Of a stretch of DNA of 64,000 bases, positions 43,056 through 52,324 are shown piece by piece. The notes beneath the pieces are model-generated. The model was not told where the DNA came from and searched no databases. It saw nothing but the letters and a program-made list of their open reading frames with translations. Positions within the stretch are counted from its first letter, which is position 1. Each line of letters starts with the position of its first letter. The translations under genes and the position numbers were made by a program. Location: positions 4,089,409-4,153,408 of the forward strand of contig NZ_CP139487.1 of assembly GCF_034259205.1 (NCBI RefSeq), read 5' to 3'. The stretch comes from Peredibacter starrii. GTDB taxonomy: Bacteria > Bdellovibrionota > Bacteriovoracia > Bacteriovoracales > Bacteriovoracaceae.

Positions 43056-43152
43056 GCATCTAAAACTTTAGAATACTTTTAGTGTCCTTTGATCAGCGAA
43101 TGATGTTAGGTAATCGTCAGTCGTGTCAGAGAATCTATGGTGTTTTTACCCA

Positions 43153-43191
43153 GATCCTCTTTACGCTATCCATGCCTTAGGAGGTTTTGAA
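43153..43191 (+). promoter_or_regulatory. Leader of first RRM gene, possible SD-sequestering hairpin
   Basis: GATCCTCT (43153-43160) and GCCTTAGGAGG (43174-43184) recur in the leader of the paralogous gene at 43751-43786. CCTC can pair with the GAGG of the ribosome site, so both leaders may fold to hide it. Confidence 0.4.
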
Positions 43192-43494
43192 ATGGGTAAG
43201 AAAATTTATGTAGGTAATCTTCCTTTCAGCACAACAAGCGAATCTCTTTCTGAGGTGTTCGCACAATTCGGAGCAGTTGATTCTTCAAAGATCATCACTG
43301 ATCGTGAAACTGGCCGTTCAAAAGGTTTTGGTTTCGTAGAAATGAGTGATGCATCTGCGGCCGACTCTGCAATTGAAAAGCTTCATGGTTCAGATATGGG
43401 TGGACGTGCCCTGACTGTTAATGAGGCCCGCCCTATGGAAAAGCGTGAGTCGACTGGTGCCCGTCCGGCCCGTCCGATGGGAAATCGCTGGTAA
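43192..43494 (+). CDS. RRM-type RNA-binding protein A
   Basis: Product of 100 residues from the ATG at 43192, eight bases after AGGAGG; a frame from 43123 is an artefact of the open leader. One RRM with RNP2 KIYVGNLPF and RNP1 KGFGFVEM, as in cyanobacterial Rbp proteins, then a short basic tail (ARPARPMGNRW). Such proteins bind single-stranded RNA and often act in cold adaptation or mRNA localisation. Near-twin of the gene at 43792. Confidence 0.94.
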   Translation: MGKKIYVGNLPFSTTSESLSEVFAQFGAVDSSKIITDRETGRSKGFGFVEMSDASAADSAIEKLHGSDMGGRALTVNEARPMEKRESTGARPARPMGNRW

Positions 43495-43519
43495 TTTTTT
43501 TCCTTATTCAAATTGTCTG

Positions 43520-43554
43520 AACCCCTCCCCGAAACGGGAGGGGTTTTCTTTTTT
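43520..43554 (+). terminator. Intrinsic terminator after RRM gene A
   Basis: Ten-pair stem AACCCCTCCC (43520-43529)/GGGAGGGGTT (43536-43545) with loop CGAAAC, then TTCTTTTTT. Confidence 0.93.
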
Positions 43555-43750
43555 AGGACCAACCTACTGTTTTCAATGGCCTTTTGCTCCGCTTCCCGAT
43601 TTTGAGAATTTAAGGGGTTTTACGCCCATTCTAAAAACCACCTTTAAATTTCATAACCCTTTAAAATTATGCTATGCTTGGATGAGGAATTAGTGCTAAT
43701 TAATTCCTATTACTTGTCGCTGTAAGTGTTCTTCGAGCAATGTCGCTCAT

Positions 43751-43786
43751 GATCCTCTGAAAGCGCGTCCCTGGGCCTTAAGGAGG
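43751..43786 (+). promoter_or_regulatory. Leader of second RRM gene, related to that of the first
   Basis: GATCCTCT (43751-43758) followed by GCCTTAAGGAGG (43775-43786) matches the other leader. The stretch 43555-43750 upstream holds only AT-rich sequence and no clear -35/-10 pair. Confidence 0.4.
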
Positions 43787-43791
43787 TATTT

Positions 43792-44166
43792 ATGGGTAAC
43801 AAAATTTACGTTGGTAACCTACCATTCTCAGCAACTAGCGATGCATTGAACGAGCTTTTCTCAAAGTTCGGCACTGTAGATTCTGCTAAAATCGTAATGG
43901 ACAGAGATACTGGCCGTTCAAAAGGTTTCGGATTTGTAGAAATGTCTTCTGGCGACGAAGCAGCTGCAGCTATCGAAAAACTTAACGGTTCAGATATGGG
44001 TGGCCGTTCTCTAGTTGTTAACGAAGCTCGTCCTATGGAGCCACGTACTGGTGGTTTCGGCGGCGGCCGTGGCGGCGATCGCGGTGGAGACCGTGGTGGA
44101 CGCGGTGGTTTCGGTGGTGGCCGTGGTGGCGATCGCGGTGGTGACCGTGGTGGAAACCGTTGGTAA
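43792..44166 (+). CDS. RRM-type RNA-binding protein B with RGG-like tail
   Basis: Product of 124 residues: an RRM almost identical in motif to protein A (KIYVGNLPFSATSDALNELF, KGFGFVEM), then a 40-residue Gly/Arg/Asp tail with repeats of GGRGGDRGG. The tail is like eukaryotic RGG boxes and plant/cyanobacterial glycine-rich RNA-binding proteins; RGG tails bind RNA and may drive condensate formation. The gene is a tandem duplicate of A, set apart by its own leader and terminator. Confidence 0.94.
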   Translation: MGNKIYVGNLPFSATSDALNELFSKFGTVDSAKIVMDRDTGRSKGFGFVEMSSGDEAAAAIEKLNGSDMGGRSLVVNEARPMEPRTGGFGGGRGGDRGGDRGGRGGFGGGRGGDRGGDRGGNRW

Positions 44167-44194
44167 TACCAACTTTCAATTAAATTGAAAAATG

Positions 44195-44222
44195 AGGCCC
44201 TCGCAAGAGGGCCTTTTTATTT
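44195..44222 (+). terminator. Intrinsic terminator after RRM gene B
   Basis: AGGCCCTC (44195-44202)/GAGGGCCT (44207-44214) with a GCAA tetraloop, then TTTTATTT. Confidence 0.92.
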
Positions 44223-44235
44223 GTACAAATAGCTC

Positions 44236-45261
44236 ATGCGAATTCGTGAGCATCTCTCTCAAAGTTTAAAACTCGCTCCTGCGCCTTCTCCCTGGCCGCG
44301 CATGATTCTCTGCGCGCTTAGTGTAACTCCCCCTCTGATCATTGGTTATCTTCGTCACGATGAATCTTCTGCGATCTATGGTGGGCTATTTGCCTTCACT
44401 ATGATTCTGAATGATCACTTCGGTCCATTGGGCAAACGAGTGCTCCATTTGCTGACTGTTTTCTTCTTTCTCGCCTGCGCTTTTAGTTTCGGTTTATTGA
44501 TATCCGGCCATCTTCCCTTGATCATGGTCACCCTTTTCATTATGGCCTTCATTTTGGGCAAATCTAAGGGTCTAGGACTCGAACTAGAACGCCTATTACT
44601 GACGGCAACCTTCCAGCTCTTAACTGCCTCGCAAACTCCAGGACTAAAAGAGCATTTTTTAAAGCCCGTGTTATACGCGTCTTTCTCATTGGCCAACTAC
44701 ATCATCTGTCTCATGTTGGTGTATCTCGTTATGAAGCACGCACCAAATTTCCAGAGGAGTAAGCGTCAGGAGCTTTTGGAAGCGATCAAGAAAAAAGACA
44801 CCATTCGCTATGCCCTGACCCTGGCGACAATTTCTTGCTTGGGACTTTTCATCTCGAATTATTACGCTTTAGAACGAGGTCACTGGATGGTGAGTACGAT
44901 TCTGATCGTGATGATGCCGGATAAAACTCAGAGTTATCAACGAAGCTTCCAAAGGATTTTTGGAACTTTGCTCGGTGGAGTCATGGCATCGGTGATTATC
45001 TACTTCACCGATAATCCCCTGATCATCATTTCATTCAGTGCTATTGCCGCTTTTCTGGCACCTCTGGGATTAATTAAAAATTACTGGCTGGGTAATACCT
45101 TCATCGCCGCTTTCATTTTATTGTTTCTGGATTTTGGTCATCCCGGTTCGGGAGTTTCAGACTTTGACTACGCCATTGTTCGTCTCACGGACATTGTTTA
45201 TGGAAGTATCATTGGAGTCATAGGTACTTTCATTGCTCATCACAAGTTCACTTCAAAATAG
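44236..45261 (+). CDS. FUSC-family membrane protein
   Basis: Product of 341 residues with about nine to ten membrane helices in two groups around a cytoplasmic stretch (FQRSKRQELLEAIKKKD). The second group has the FUSC layout (ERGHWMVSTILIVMMPD, RIFGTLLGGVMASVI) of aromatic-acid exporter AaeB and YccS. It is short, lacking the large soluble domain. Substrate unknown. Confidence 0.82.
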   Translation: MRIREHLSQSLKLAPAPSPWPRMILCALSVTPPLIIGYLRHDESSAIYGGLFAFTMILNDHFGPLGKRVLHLLTVFFFLACAFSFGLLISGHLPLIMVTLFIMAFILGKSKGLGLELERLLLTATFQLLTASQTPGLKEHFLKPVLYASFSLANYIICLMLVYLVMKHAPNFQRSKRQELLEAIKKKDTIRYALTLATISCLGLFISNYYALERGHWMVSTILIVMMPDKTQSYQRSFQRIFGTLLGGVMASVIIYFTDNPLIIISFSAIAAFLAPLGLIKNYWLGNTFIAAFILLFLDFGHPGSGVSDFDYAIVRLTDIVYGSIIGVIGTFIAHHKFTSK

Positions 45262-45298
45262 ATTTGTTTCTTTTCTGGTCTGGTGTTTTAATTAATAC

Positions 45299-46213
45299 AT
45301 GATCACAGAAAATCTCCTCACCAATAGAAGCTTCAGTTGGTTCGATGTTCAAGAACCTCATTCCGATGATTTTGAACGTCTGAATACTGAATTCAATCTT
45401 CCTTATCTTCTGGTGCAGGATACTCTTCGACCGGAACATCTACCTAAATACGAGTTTACGGAAGAAGGTCACTTCTTGATGATGAGAAGCTTTGATCAGG
45501 AATGTGGTGATGAAGTAACAACCGTACAGGACATGACCCGTAAGATTGCTCTTTATATCACTGAAAATCATCTCCTCACGATTCACCGAGTTCCTCTGCC
45601 TTATCTCTCAAAGGTGATTGAGAAGTGTAAAAAGGCCGATCAACCAAAAACCATTCAGGGACTCGTTCACCAAGTAGTATTGGGTACCATTCGCTCTTAC
45701 GAAGATCCGATCAATAATCTGCAAAACCTTTATGATGAATTTGAGAGTGATGTCTTATCTAAGAAGTTAGGACTCGATACCTCTCGCATCTACTTTTTCC
45801 GAAGACAGCTCTTCGTGATTAAACGAATTCTCAAGCAGACCAACGATGCTCTTTATCATTCAAAAGATTTCTGGGAAGAAAATCATTCCATGCTTCAGGA
45901 TTTGAAAGAAAACATTGATCAGCTTTATTTTCAATTGGATGAAATCTCTGACAACTTTGAACACCTTTTTGAACTTCATATTGCTATGAACGATCAACGG
46001 GCCAACGAAGTAATGAAGGTATTAACTGTTTTCTCGACCATTCTTCTTCCCTTAAACTTCCTCGCCTCTTTTTATGGAATGAACTTCACCCAAATTCCGG
46101 GTCTAGAGTCTAAACATGCCCTGAACCTGGTGATTACTGCGATGATTCTTATCTGCGTTGGTGGGATATGGTTCTTCCGCTATAAGGGTTGGTTTAAAAC
46201 TTCCCGCGAATAG
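45299..46213 (+). CDS. CorA-family divalent metal transporter
   Basis: Product of 304 residues: soluble N-terminal alpha/beta domain, long helix, then two C-terminal membrane helices with the YGMNF signature between them (residue about 263). CorA pentamers carry Mg2+ or Co2+. The TM2 end is short and basic. Lone gene between FUSC and the EEP gene. The divergent codon use is not unusual. Confidence 0.93.
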   Translation: MITENLLTNRSFSWFDVQEPHSDDFERLNTEFNLPYLLVQDTLRPEHLPKYEFTEEGHFLMMRSFDQECGDEVTTVQDMTRKIALYITENHLLTIHRVPLPYLSKVIEKCKKADQPKTIQGLVHQVVLGTIRSYEDPINNLQNLYDEFESDVLSKKLGLDTSRIYFFRRQLFVIKRILKQTNDALYHSKDFWEENHSMLQDLKENIDQLYFQLDEISDNFEHLFELHIAMNDQRANEVMKVLTVFSTILLPLNFLASFYGMNFTQIPGLESKHALNLVITAMILICVGGIWFFRYKGWFKTSRE

Positions 46214-46274
46214 TAAGGCGTACTCCAGATTAACTTAGGCCCTTATCTATTATCATCAACGTGAGGAAACGTTG

Positions 46275-47018
46275 ATGAGACTAAAAATATTGTCCTACAA
46301 CATCCATAAGGGATTCACGACTTGGAACCGGGACTTTGTTTTGGGTCGTATCCGTGCGGCCTTACGTGAAACCGATGCAGATGTTTTATTTCTACAGGAA
46401 GTCTTAGGTGAACACCGAGGGATGGTGAAACACCTCTCTGATTCTGAAACAAGAATTCAGTTCGAATATCTCGCAGATTCTGTCTGGACCCATTTTGCCT
46501 ATGGAAAGAACGCCATCTATGCCGACGGAGATCACGGTAATGCCATCTTAAGTAAATACCCGATTTTGAGCTGGAGTAATCAAACTATCTCGGATGATAA
46601 ACGTGAATTACGTGGACTTCTTAAAGCGCGCATTCAAACTGGACCGGGACAAGAAATTGTTCTCGCTAACACTCACTTGGATCTCACCCAAAATGGACGA
46701 GACAGTCAGACGGAAGTGGTGATTAACGATTTAAAACAAGAAACAGTTCCCTGGGTATTGGTCGGAGATTTTAATGATTGGAACAAAAAAGTCTCGCCAG
46801 TCATTGAAGAAAAACTCCAAGCTGTAGAGGCCTTTAAGTTCCTGCATGGAAAATATCCACCAACCTTTCCTTCGTTTCTCCCTCTTCTTTCTTTGGACCG
46901 TGTATTCATTTATCAAATGAAACCGGTACTTGCTGAGGCCCTCAAAGATGCTACTTGGAAGAGGCTTTCGGATCACCTTCCTCTTTACGTTGAAGTCGAT
47001 CTTGAGGAGGCTGCATGA
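46275..47018 (+). CDS. Endonuclease/exonuclease/phosphatase family protein, YbhP-like
   Basis: Product of 247 residues with EEP motifs: SYNIHKG at the start, FLQEVLG, NTHLDLT, GDFNDW and SDHLPLY near the end, all of the metal- and phosphate-site residues. Start at ATG 46275 rather than the TTG just before. It leads a three-gene operon that has the same order as E. coli ybhP-clsB-ybhN, so a role in lipid phosphate metabolism is likely. Overlaps the next gene by 4 nt. Confidence 0.88.
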   Translation: MRLKILSYNIHKGFTTWNRDFVLGRIRAALRETDADVLFLQEVLGEHRGMVKHLSDSETRIQFEYLADSVWTHFAYGKNAIYADGDHGNAILSKYPILSWSNQTISDDKRELRGLLKARIQTGPGQEIVLANTHLDLTQNGRDSQTEVVINDLKQETVPWVLVGDFNDWNKKVSPVIEEKLQAVEAFKFLHGKYPPTFPSFLPLLSLDRVFIYQMKPVLAEALKDATWKRLSDHLPLYVEVDLEEAA

Positions 47019-48454
47019 GAGATGGAATTCTAAAAGAAGGTCACAACTGCTGCAGTATTAGAAAGGTTGATCGTCTGGCGATGCTGATTGACGGCGAAGA
47101 ATACTATAAGGCGTTTTTTAATACAGTTCCGAAGGCAAAACGCACAGTTGATATCCTGGGCTGGGAAGTTGATTCAAGAATAAATATCGGACATATCAAC
47201 AAAGAATATCCTTCGGATCTTCGTCAGTACTTCAATCGAGTCGTAAAACAAAACCGAAACCTTCACATTAATGTTTTGAGTTGGCGCTCTCCCGCCTATC
47301 TCCTGTTTGGGAGAGAAAATTTTGCTGCCGCCAAATGGCGCTGGGAAACGGATAAGAACATCAGGTTCAGACAAGTGGGCCACCCTCATGTCTACGGCAC
47401 TCATCACGAGAAGATGGTCATCATTGATGGAAGTTGTGCTTTTTTGGGAGGCATGGATATTTCCCGCAAACGCTGGGACACACCTGATCACAAATTAGAA
47501 AACCCTCTACGAAAGGATGAATTAGGAAAACACTATCATCCGATTCATGATGTCCAATTAGTTCTCGCCGGGGAAATGGTACAAGAACTTAAAACCTATC
47601 TTCATGAAAAAGGAAATTTCAAAGGAACCGAAGAATCTGAAAGTATCTGGCCCGCCATTGAGGCACAGGAAATTAAAGGCATTCCAGTGGCCTTATCCCG
47701 AACAAATTCACTAAAAAGGCATCGAGAGATTGAAAAACTCTATCTCGACGCTATTCACGCGGCCAAAGACTTTATCTACATCGAGAATCAGTATTTTTCT
47801 TGTGAGAACATCGTAAATGCTCTTTGCTGGAAACTCATGGAGCAAGATGGACCCGATATTATTATCGTACTTCCTTTTTCCTATCGGGGAAAATTTGAAA
47901 AAGCCGTTTATACCAATGAGAGAAATAAGGCACTCAAACGTTTACAAAGAGCAGATCGCTTCCAACGTCTAGGTTTCTTTTATCCAGACAACGAAAGAAA
48001 AGATCAGTCACGTTTTATTGTGGTTCATTCAAAATTCATGATTGTCGACAATGAGTTTCTTACTCTTGGTTCGGCCAACCTCAACAACCGTTCACTTCAT
48101 GTCGACAGTGAACTTAATCTCTCGCTTGAGGCAAAAGGCAATAAAGAAGTAAAAAGCTTCATCGAAGAAAATCTTTATCGATTACTTGAGGAGCATCTCG
48201 ATACTCCAGAAAAAGAGTTAAGACAGAAGTTCGAAGAAACAAAGTCTCTCAGAAAGACCATTCGGGCCTTTCAAGGGAAAAAGCCCAGAACCCTGGAAGA
48301 AATCAACTACTCACCCACTTCCTTTAAAGAAGAACTCATGGTGTTGATTACTCCCATGGTTGATGTGCGATTTTCATTGCCTAAAGTTCATCTCGTGATT
48401 TTTATCTTCGCTCTTTTTCTGATGAGTTTGATGTATTGGCAGGCACCTGAATGA
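47015..48454 (+). CDS. Phospholipase D/cardiolipin synthase-like protein (ClsB-like)
   Basis: Product of 479 residues with two HKD motifs, HHEKMVIIDG (about 129) and VHSKFMIVDN (about 336), GGMDIS and GSANLNNRS after them. It has a C-terminal membrane helix (IFIFALFLMSLMYW). By context with YbhP and YbhN relatives it is more likely a cardiolipin or phosphatidyl-transferase than a secreted phospholipase. ATGA overlaps on both sides. Confidence 0.9.
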   Translation: MRDGILKEGHNCCSIRKVDRLAMLIDGEEYYKAFFNTVPKAKRTVDILGWEVDSRINIGHINKEYPSDLRQYFNRVVKQNRNLHINVLSWRSPAYLLFGRENFAAAKWRWETDKNIRFRQVGHPHVYGTHHEKMVIIDGSCAFLGGMDISRKRWDTPDHKLENPLRKDELGKHYHPIHDVQLVLAGEMVQELKTYLHEKGNFKGTEESESIWPAIEAQEIKGIPVALSRTNSLKRHREIEKLYLDAIHAAKDFIYIENQYFSCENIVNALCWKLMEQDGPDIIIVLPFSYRGKFEKAVYTNERNKALKRLQRADRFQRLGFFYPDNERKDQSRFIVVHSKFMIVDNEFLTLGSANLNNRSLHVDSELNLSLEAKGNKEVKSFIEENLYRLLEEHLDTPEKELRQKFEETKSLRKTIRAFQGKKPRTLEEINYSPTSFKEELMVLITPMVDVRFSLPKVHLVIFIFALFLMSLMYWQAPE

Positions 48455-49395
48455 AAAACAAAATCGTGGCCGTCGTGACGGTCATTTTCTTCTCAATCGC
48501 GGCCTATTTATTCTATGACAGAATCTCGGCGATCGATTTTGAGGATGTAAAACAAGGATTTTCTTTAATTAGACCTTCGGTGGTCATTGGCTCAATCCTT
48601 TTAGTAATCTTGAACTTTTTGGTCCTAACAAGCTTTGATTATTTTGCTTTCAGAAACTTTGGTCCTAGGTTTATGACTTATCCCAAGACCATAGTCAGCG
48701 CTTTTATTTGCTATGCTCTTACTTTGAACATCGGCGCGTTTGTTGGAGGTTTGGGATTTAGATATCGCATTTACTCAAGATGGCATGTACCGACGAAGAC
48801 CGTTCCCTACATCATTGCTTCATCCATTATTTCTAATTGGTCCGGATATATTCTACTCTTAAGCGGCATCTTTCTATTTAAACCAGAAGGGACAGAGGCC
48901 ATGAGATTTATCCCTGGCTGGGTCATGACTCTGATAGGAACGGCAGGCATTCTCTCCATCGTTGGATATTTATATCTCTGCTTTAAACGTTACCGAGGAA
49001 AATTCGGTAAACTGGATTTCCAATTTCCTACCCTAACGGCCGCTGCTATCCAATTGGTCCTCTCTTCCATTCAGTGGCTCATCTTGGGTCTCATTATTTA
49101 TCTCTATCTTCATGAACTTGGGACCAGTATCAACTATGGTGAATCAGTTATTACTATTCTTATGTCGGCCATCGCGGGAATCATCACCCACATTCCGGCC
49201 GGTATGGGAGTCATTGAAAATTTGTTTTTACATGTCGGAGAAAATTCAGAGGCATCGAGAATACTCGTTGCTCTGATTTGCTACCGAACTGTTTACTACC
49301 TCCTTCCTTTGATGATCGCGATTCCATCGTACTTTTTGTTGGAGCTTTATCAGAGAAAGGAACAACTAGGAGGTCATTATGCTAAACAATCTTAA
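48451..49395 (+). CDS. YbhN/UPF0104-family membrane protein
   Basis: Product of 314 residues with about eight membrane helices, of the LPG-synthase flippase-domain family (AGIITHIPAGMGVIENLFL is the typical motif). Relatives move lipids such as lysyl-phosphatidylglycerol or are YbhN of E. coli. Third gene of the ybhP-clsB-ybhN-like operon. Its 3' end overlaps the VOC gene by 17 nt and holds that gene's AGGAGG. Confidence 0.9.
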   Translation: MKNKIVAVVTVIFFSIAAYLFYDRISAIDFEDVKQGFSLIRPSVVIGSILLVILNFLVLTSFDYFAFRNFGPRFMTYPKTIVSAFICYALTLNIGAFVGGLGFRYRIYSRWHVPTKTVPYIIASSIISNWSGYILLLSGIFLFKPEGTEAMRFIPGWVMTLIGTAGILSIVGYLYLCFKRYRGKFGKLDFQFPTLTAAAIQLVLSSIQWLILGLIIYLYLHELGTSINYGESVITILMSAIAGIITHIPAGMGVIENLFLHVGENSEASRILVALICYRTVYYLLPLMIAIPSYFLLELYQRKEQLGGHYAKQS

Positions 49396-49762
49396 TGCCA
49401 TTACTACTATTGGTGTAAAAGACATCAATCGCGCGAGAGAGTTCTATGAAAAGAAATTAGGACTTACTCCAGTTGAGTCAGCTGAACCAATGGAAGAAGT
49501 GCAAATGTTAAAAAGTGGTAACACGCTGGTGGAACTGTACAAATCAGAATTCGCCGGGACTAACAAGGCAACGGCCATCTCTTGGGTCGTTGGAGACGAT
49601 ATTGCCAAAGAAGTTGATGCTCTTAAAAAGAAAGGGATCAGTTTCGAGCACTATGATTTTCCAGAGGCCAAGCTCGAAGGCGACGTGCATGTTATGGGAA
49701 ACATTAAAGCTGCATGGTTTAAAGACCCAGATGGAAACATCCTCTGTTTAGGTAACCACTAA
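49379..49762 (+). CDS. VOC/glyoxalase-like protein
   Basis: Product of 127 residues with two beta-alpha-beta-beta-beta halves (TTIGVKDINRAREFYEKKLG and AAWFKDPDGNILCLGNH). The end E/N pair and first H/Q are in place for a metal site only in part. Members include glyoxalases, dioxygenases and antibiotic-resistance proteins; no substrate can be given. AGGAGG lies inside the ybhN-like gene. Confidence 0.9.
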   Translation: MLNNLNAITTIGVKDINRAREFYEKKLGLTPVESAEPMEEVQMLKSGNTLVELYKSEFAGTNKATAISWVVGDDIAKEVDALKKKGISFEHYDFPEAKLEGDVHVMGNIKAAWFKDPDGNILCLGNH

Positions 49763-49790
49763 TTGTAAAAGGCGAGCGAAGGATTTAGAG

Positions 49791-50426
49791 TTGAATATGG
49801 ACAAAATTCAAACTCTCATCTCCTTCGTTAAGCCTTATTACAATACTCCTGACCCTGCTCATGATTGGGCACATATTGGTCGAGTGGCAAAGACCGCTCG
49901 ACAACTTGCTGAAGGTCTGAACGTCAACATGGATTGCGTTCTTGCTGGGGTTTACTGTCACGATCTCGTAAATCTTCCCAAAGATCATCCTGATAGAAAG
50001 AATGCATCTACCCTTGCTGCTAAAGAGGCCAAACCTCTGCTTGAAAAATCAGGATTTACTCCCGATGAAATCGCCATTGTGGAAAAGGCCATCATTGAAC
50101 ATAGTTTCTCAAAAGGACTTAAGCCGTCTTGCTTAGAGGCCGCCATTGTTCAAGATGCTGATCGCTTAGATGCACTGGGTGCCATTGGAATTCTTCGTTG
50201 TGCGGCCGTAAATACTCAAATGAAGGCTAATTTCTACGATCCTTTCGACCCATTGGCCGAAGAGCGCGAACTTAATGATAAAGCTTTCATGATTGATCAC
50301 TACTACGTGAAGTTGTATAAGCTTCCGGGGATGATGAATACGGAACGTGGACGTAAGCTCGGTGAAGAGCGTGTGGCCTACATGAAAACATTCATCAATA
50401 CACTTATGGGTGAAATCCGAGGTTAA
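49791..50426 (+). CDS. HD-domain phosphohydrolase, YedJ-like
   Basis: Product of 211 residues (209 if started at ATG 49797) with HD ligands H in AHDWAHIGRV, H-D in YCHDLVNL, and D in QDADRLDALG. Matches YedJ-type HD hydrolases thought to act on nucleotides. TTG 49791 has AAGGA eight bases before it; ATG 49797 is the alternative. 2 nt before the msrC gene. Confidence 0.9.
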   Translation: MNMDKIQTLISFVKPYYNTPDPAHDWAHIGRVAKTARQLAEGLNVNMDCVLAGVYCHDLVNLPKDHPDRKNASTLAAKEAKPLLEKSGFTPDEIAIVEKAIIEHSFSKGLKPSCLEAAIVQDADRLDALGAIGILRCAAVNTQMKANFYDPFDPLAEERELNDKAFMIDHYYVKLYKLPGMMNTERGRKLGEERVAYMKTFINTLMGEIRG

Positions 50427-50428
50427 TT

Positions 50429-50917
50429 ATGTTCCACATTGAATCGGTCTTTGATGATTCTCAGAAATACTATGAGTCGCTTGAGCGCGAACTCATGGGT
50501 CTGATTGAAGGTGAGAAAAATCTCATCGCCAATCTCGCCAATATCTCTTCATGGATTTATCACGCTTATCCGGAACTTAACTGGAGTGGCTTTTATCTTT
50601 GGAACGAAGAGGACCAGGAGCTGGTCCTAGGACCTTTCCAGGGGAAGCCTGCTTGTATTCGTATTAAGGCCACTCGCGGAGTTTGTGGTGCTGCTTATAC
50701 AAAGGGTGAAACAGTTCGTGTGGAGGATGTACATGCATTTCCTGGGCATATTGCTTGTGATGCGGCCTCATTGTCTGAACTCGTGGTTCCACTTAAAAAG
50801 AATGGCAAAGTTTATGGAGTTCTAGATTTAGACTCTCCTAAAACAAATCGCTTCTCAGCAAATGCTGAAAGAGAATTTACTCGCATCATGAATAAGGTTT
50901 CGGAAAAGATTTTCTAG
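50429..50917 (+). CDS. msrC: Free methionine-(R)-sulfoxide reductase (GAF)
   Basis: Product of 162 residues, GAF fold, with the fRMsr pattern: PFQGKPACIRI, RGVCGAAYTKGETVRVEDVH, and FPGHIACDAAS, which holds the three catalytic cysteines. Reduces free Met-R-sulfoxide with thioredoxin. Forms a pair with the HD gene; overlaps the MFS gene by 4 nt. Confidence 0.93.
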   Translation: MFHIESVFDDSQKYYESLERELMGLIEGEKNLIANLANISSWIYHAYPELNWSGFYLWNEEDQELVLGPFQGKPACIRIKATRGVCGAAYTKGETVRVEDVHAFPGHIACDAASLSELVVPLKKNGKVYGVLDLDSPKTNRFSANAEREFTRIMNKVSEKIF

Positions 50918-52182
50918 GCCGCTTTTTCTACTGGTGCTGGCTCTTCCTGAGGAGCTGGCGCCGGAAGCTTCAATACCTTCTCTTCTTTCTTGAAGAACTT
51001 GTAATAAAGAATCACAGCTAAACCATAAAATCCACCGGCCATATAGAATGTCGGCCCAAAGTCATAGGCCTCAATCATATATCCGCCCAGACGAGTACTG
51101 GTGGTGTAAACCAGGTGATAGAAGAACAAAATAATCGCGGAAGCAAACACGCACTCTTTCTCTCGCACGCGTTCCATCTCAAACATACTGGTAATCGGGC
51201 TCGACATGTTCATGAGCATCCCGCGCATGAAAAAGCAGCTTAATACAATCCCAACGTTCCCAGTTAGTCCCATCGCCACCATGAATGGAATTGAAAGCAT
51301 TGAAGAAACCAGAATGAATCTTAGTTGGCTCGTTCTCTTCACAATCGTTGGAGTCATGAAAATTCCCGTGAAGATGAAAAATTGAAGAGCGGCATAGGCC
51401 ACACCAATCATTTCTGGACCAAGCTTGAATTTCTCTTTCAAGTAAAGATTCATGAACGGAACGATTAATCCCCCACCGAACGCAAAACAAAGTTTAGGAA
51501 TGATAAGTTTCGCGAGAATGTTCCAATCTTTTTCACGAAGACCATCAAAGAGACGTTTCTTCACCTTAGGAATTGGCACACGTTGGATACGAAGGAACAT
51601 GATGTTCGATGAGAACACTACTCCAAGGGCGAGCATGATAGAAGTTCTATAAACTTCAATTTGTGAAAGTGATGGATGAACCCAATCCACTAACTCTGGA
51701 AGAAATCCACCAATCAGATAACCAATTAAGTGCGCACCCATATTGAGACCTGAGTTCAAGGTGAACAGATGCACGCGCACTTCAGGTGTCGAGTTACGAA
51801 GATAAAATGGTGAGACCGAAATATTGAACAGGGCCTGGAACATGCTCGCGAGTAGTCCAAACGCGAAGAGCGATCCCTGATCCGTATTTAAGATCTGCAT
51901 GAAGTAGAAAATTGAAGAACAAAGTAGACCCGTGGTCACCAAGTGCTTCACGTGAAACTTCTCAACAATGAAGGCCGCTGGAATTGCCATCAAAGAAATT
52001 CCCAGCGAGGTGGTCGAAATCAAATTACCAATCACTGACTCACCGAAGCCCAGTTCCTTTAGATAAAGGTTGAATAATAGGCTGTAGATCGAGAGACCCA
52101 TCCCCTGAATAGCGTTACCTACCAGGAAGAGTTTCACGTTCGGAGAAAATTGATGGAAATGTGAGCGATAGACACGAACCAT
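50914..52182 (-). CDS. MFS transporter
   Basis: Product of 422 residues with about 12 membrane helices and a cytoplasmic Pro/Glu-rich tail (PAPAPQEEPAPVEKAA). The loop of helices 2-3 (EKFHVKHL) is a weak version of the MFS A motif. Substrate unknown. Monocistronic. Confidence 0.88.
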   Translation of the reverse strand: MVRVYRSHFHQFSPNVKLFLVGNAIQGMGLSIYSLLFNLYLKELGFGESVIGNLISTTSLGISLMAIPAAFIVEKFHVKHLVTTGLLCSSIFYFMQILNTDQGSLFAFGLLASMFQALFNISVSPFYLRNSTPEVRVHLFTLNSGLNMGAHLIGYLIGGFLPELVDWVHPSLSQIEVYRTSIMLALGVVFSSNIMFLRIQRVPIPKVKKRLFDGLREKDWNILAKLIIPKLCFAFGGGLIVPFMNLYLKEKFKLGPEMIGVAYAALQFFIFTGIFMTPTIVKRTSQLRFILVSSMLSIPFMVAMGLTGNVGIVLSCFFMRGMLMNMSSPITSMFEMERVREKECVFASAIILFFYHLVYTTSTRLGGYMIEAYDFGPTFYMAGGFYGLAVILYYKFFKKEEKVLKLPAPAPQEEPAPVEKAA

Positions 52183-52262
52183 GGAATGATTCTAGCGCGT
52201 AATTGGATTCGGTAGAATTGGGTAAAAAATTATTTTTACACCTGGCATTAAATGCAAATTGT

Positions 52263-52291
52263 TTGATATACCGAACTGACCTCGATATGAT
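52263..52291 (+). promoter_or_regulatory. Sigma-70-type promoter for the propeller gene
   Basis: TTGATA (52263-52268), a 17 bp spacer and TATGAT (52286-52291), about 34 bp before the start and 20 bp before AGGGAG. Confidence 0.75.
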
Positions 52292-52324
52292 CCGGCCCTG
52301 TTATCTAATTAGGGAGAATTTCCG

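Noticed and set aside
43123..43191. Longer RRM protein A starting at 43123.
   Set aside because: AGGAGG and the paralogue both place the start at 43192; the upstream frame is open leader.
44041..44162. Repeats of GGxGGxCGTGG type as a DNA repeat or CRISPR-like array.
   Set aside because: They code in frame for the Gly/Arg/Asp tail of RRM protein B; no spacer structure.
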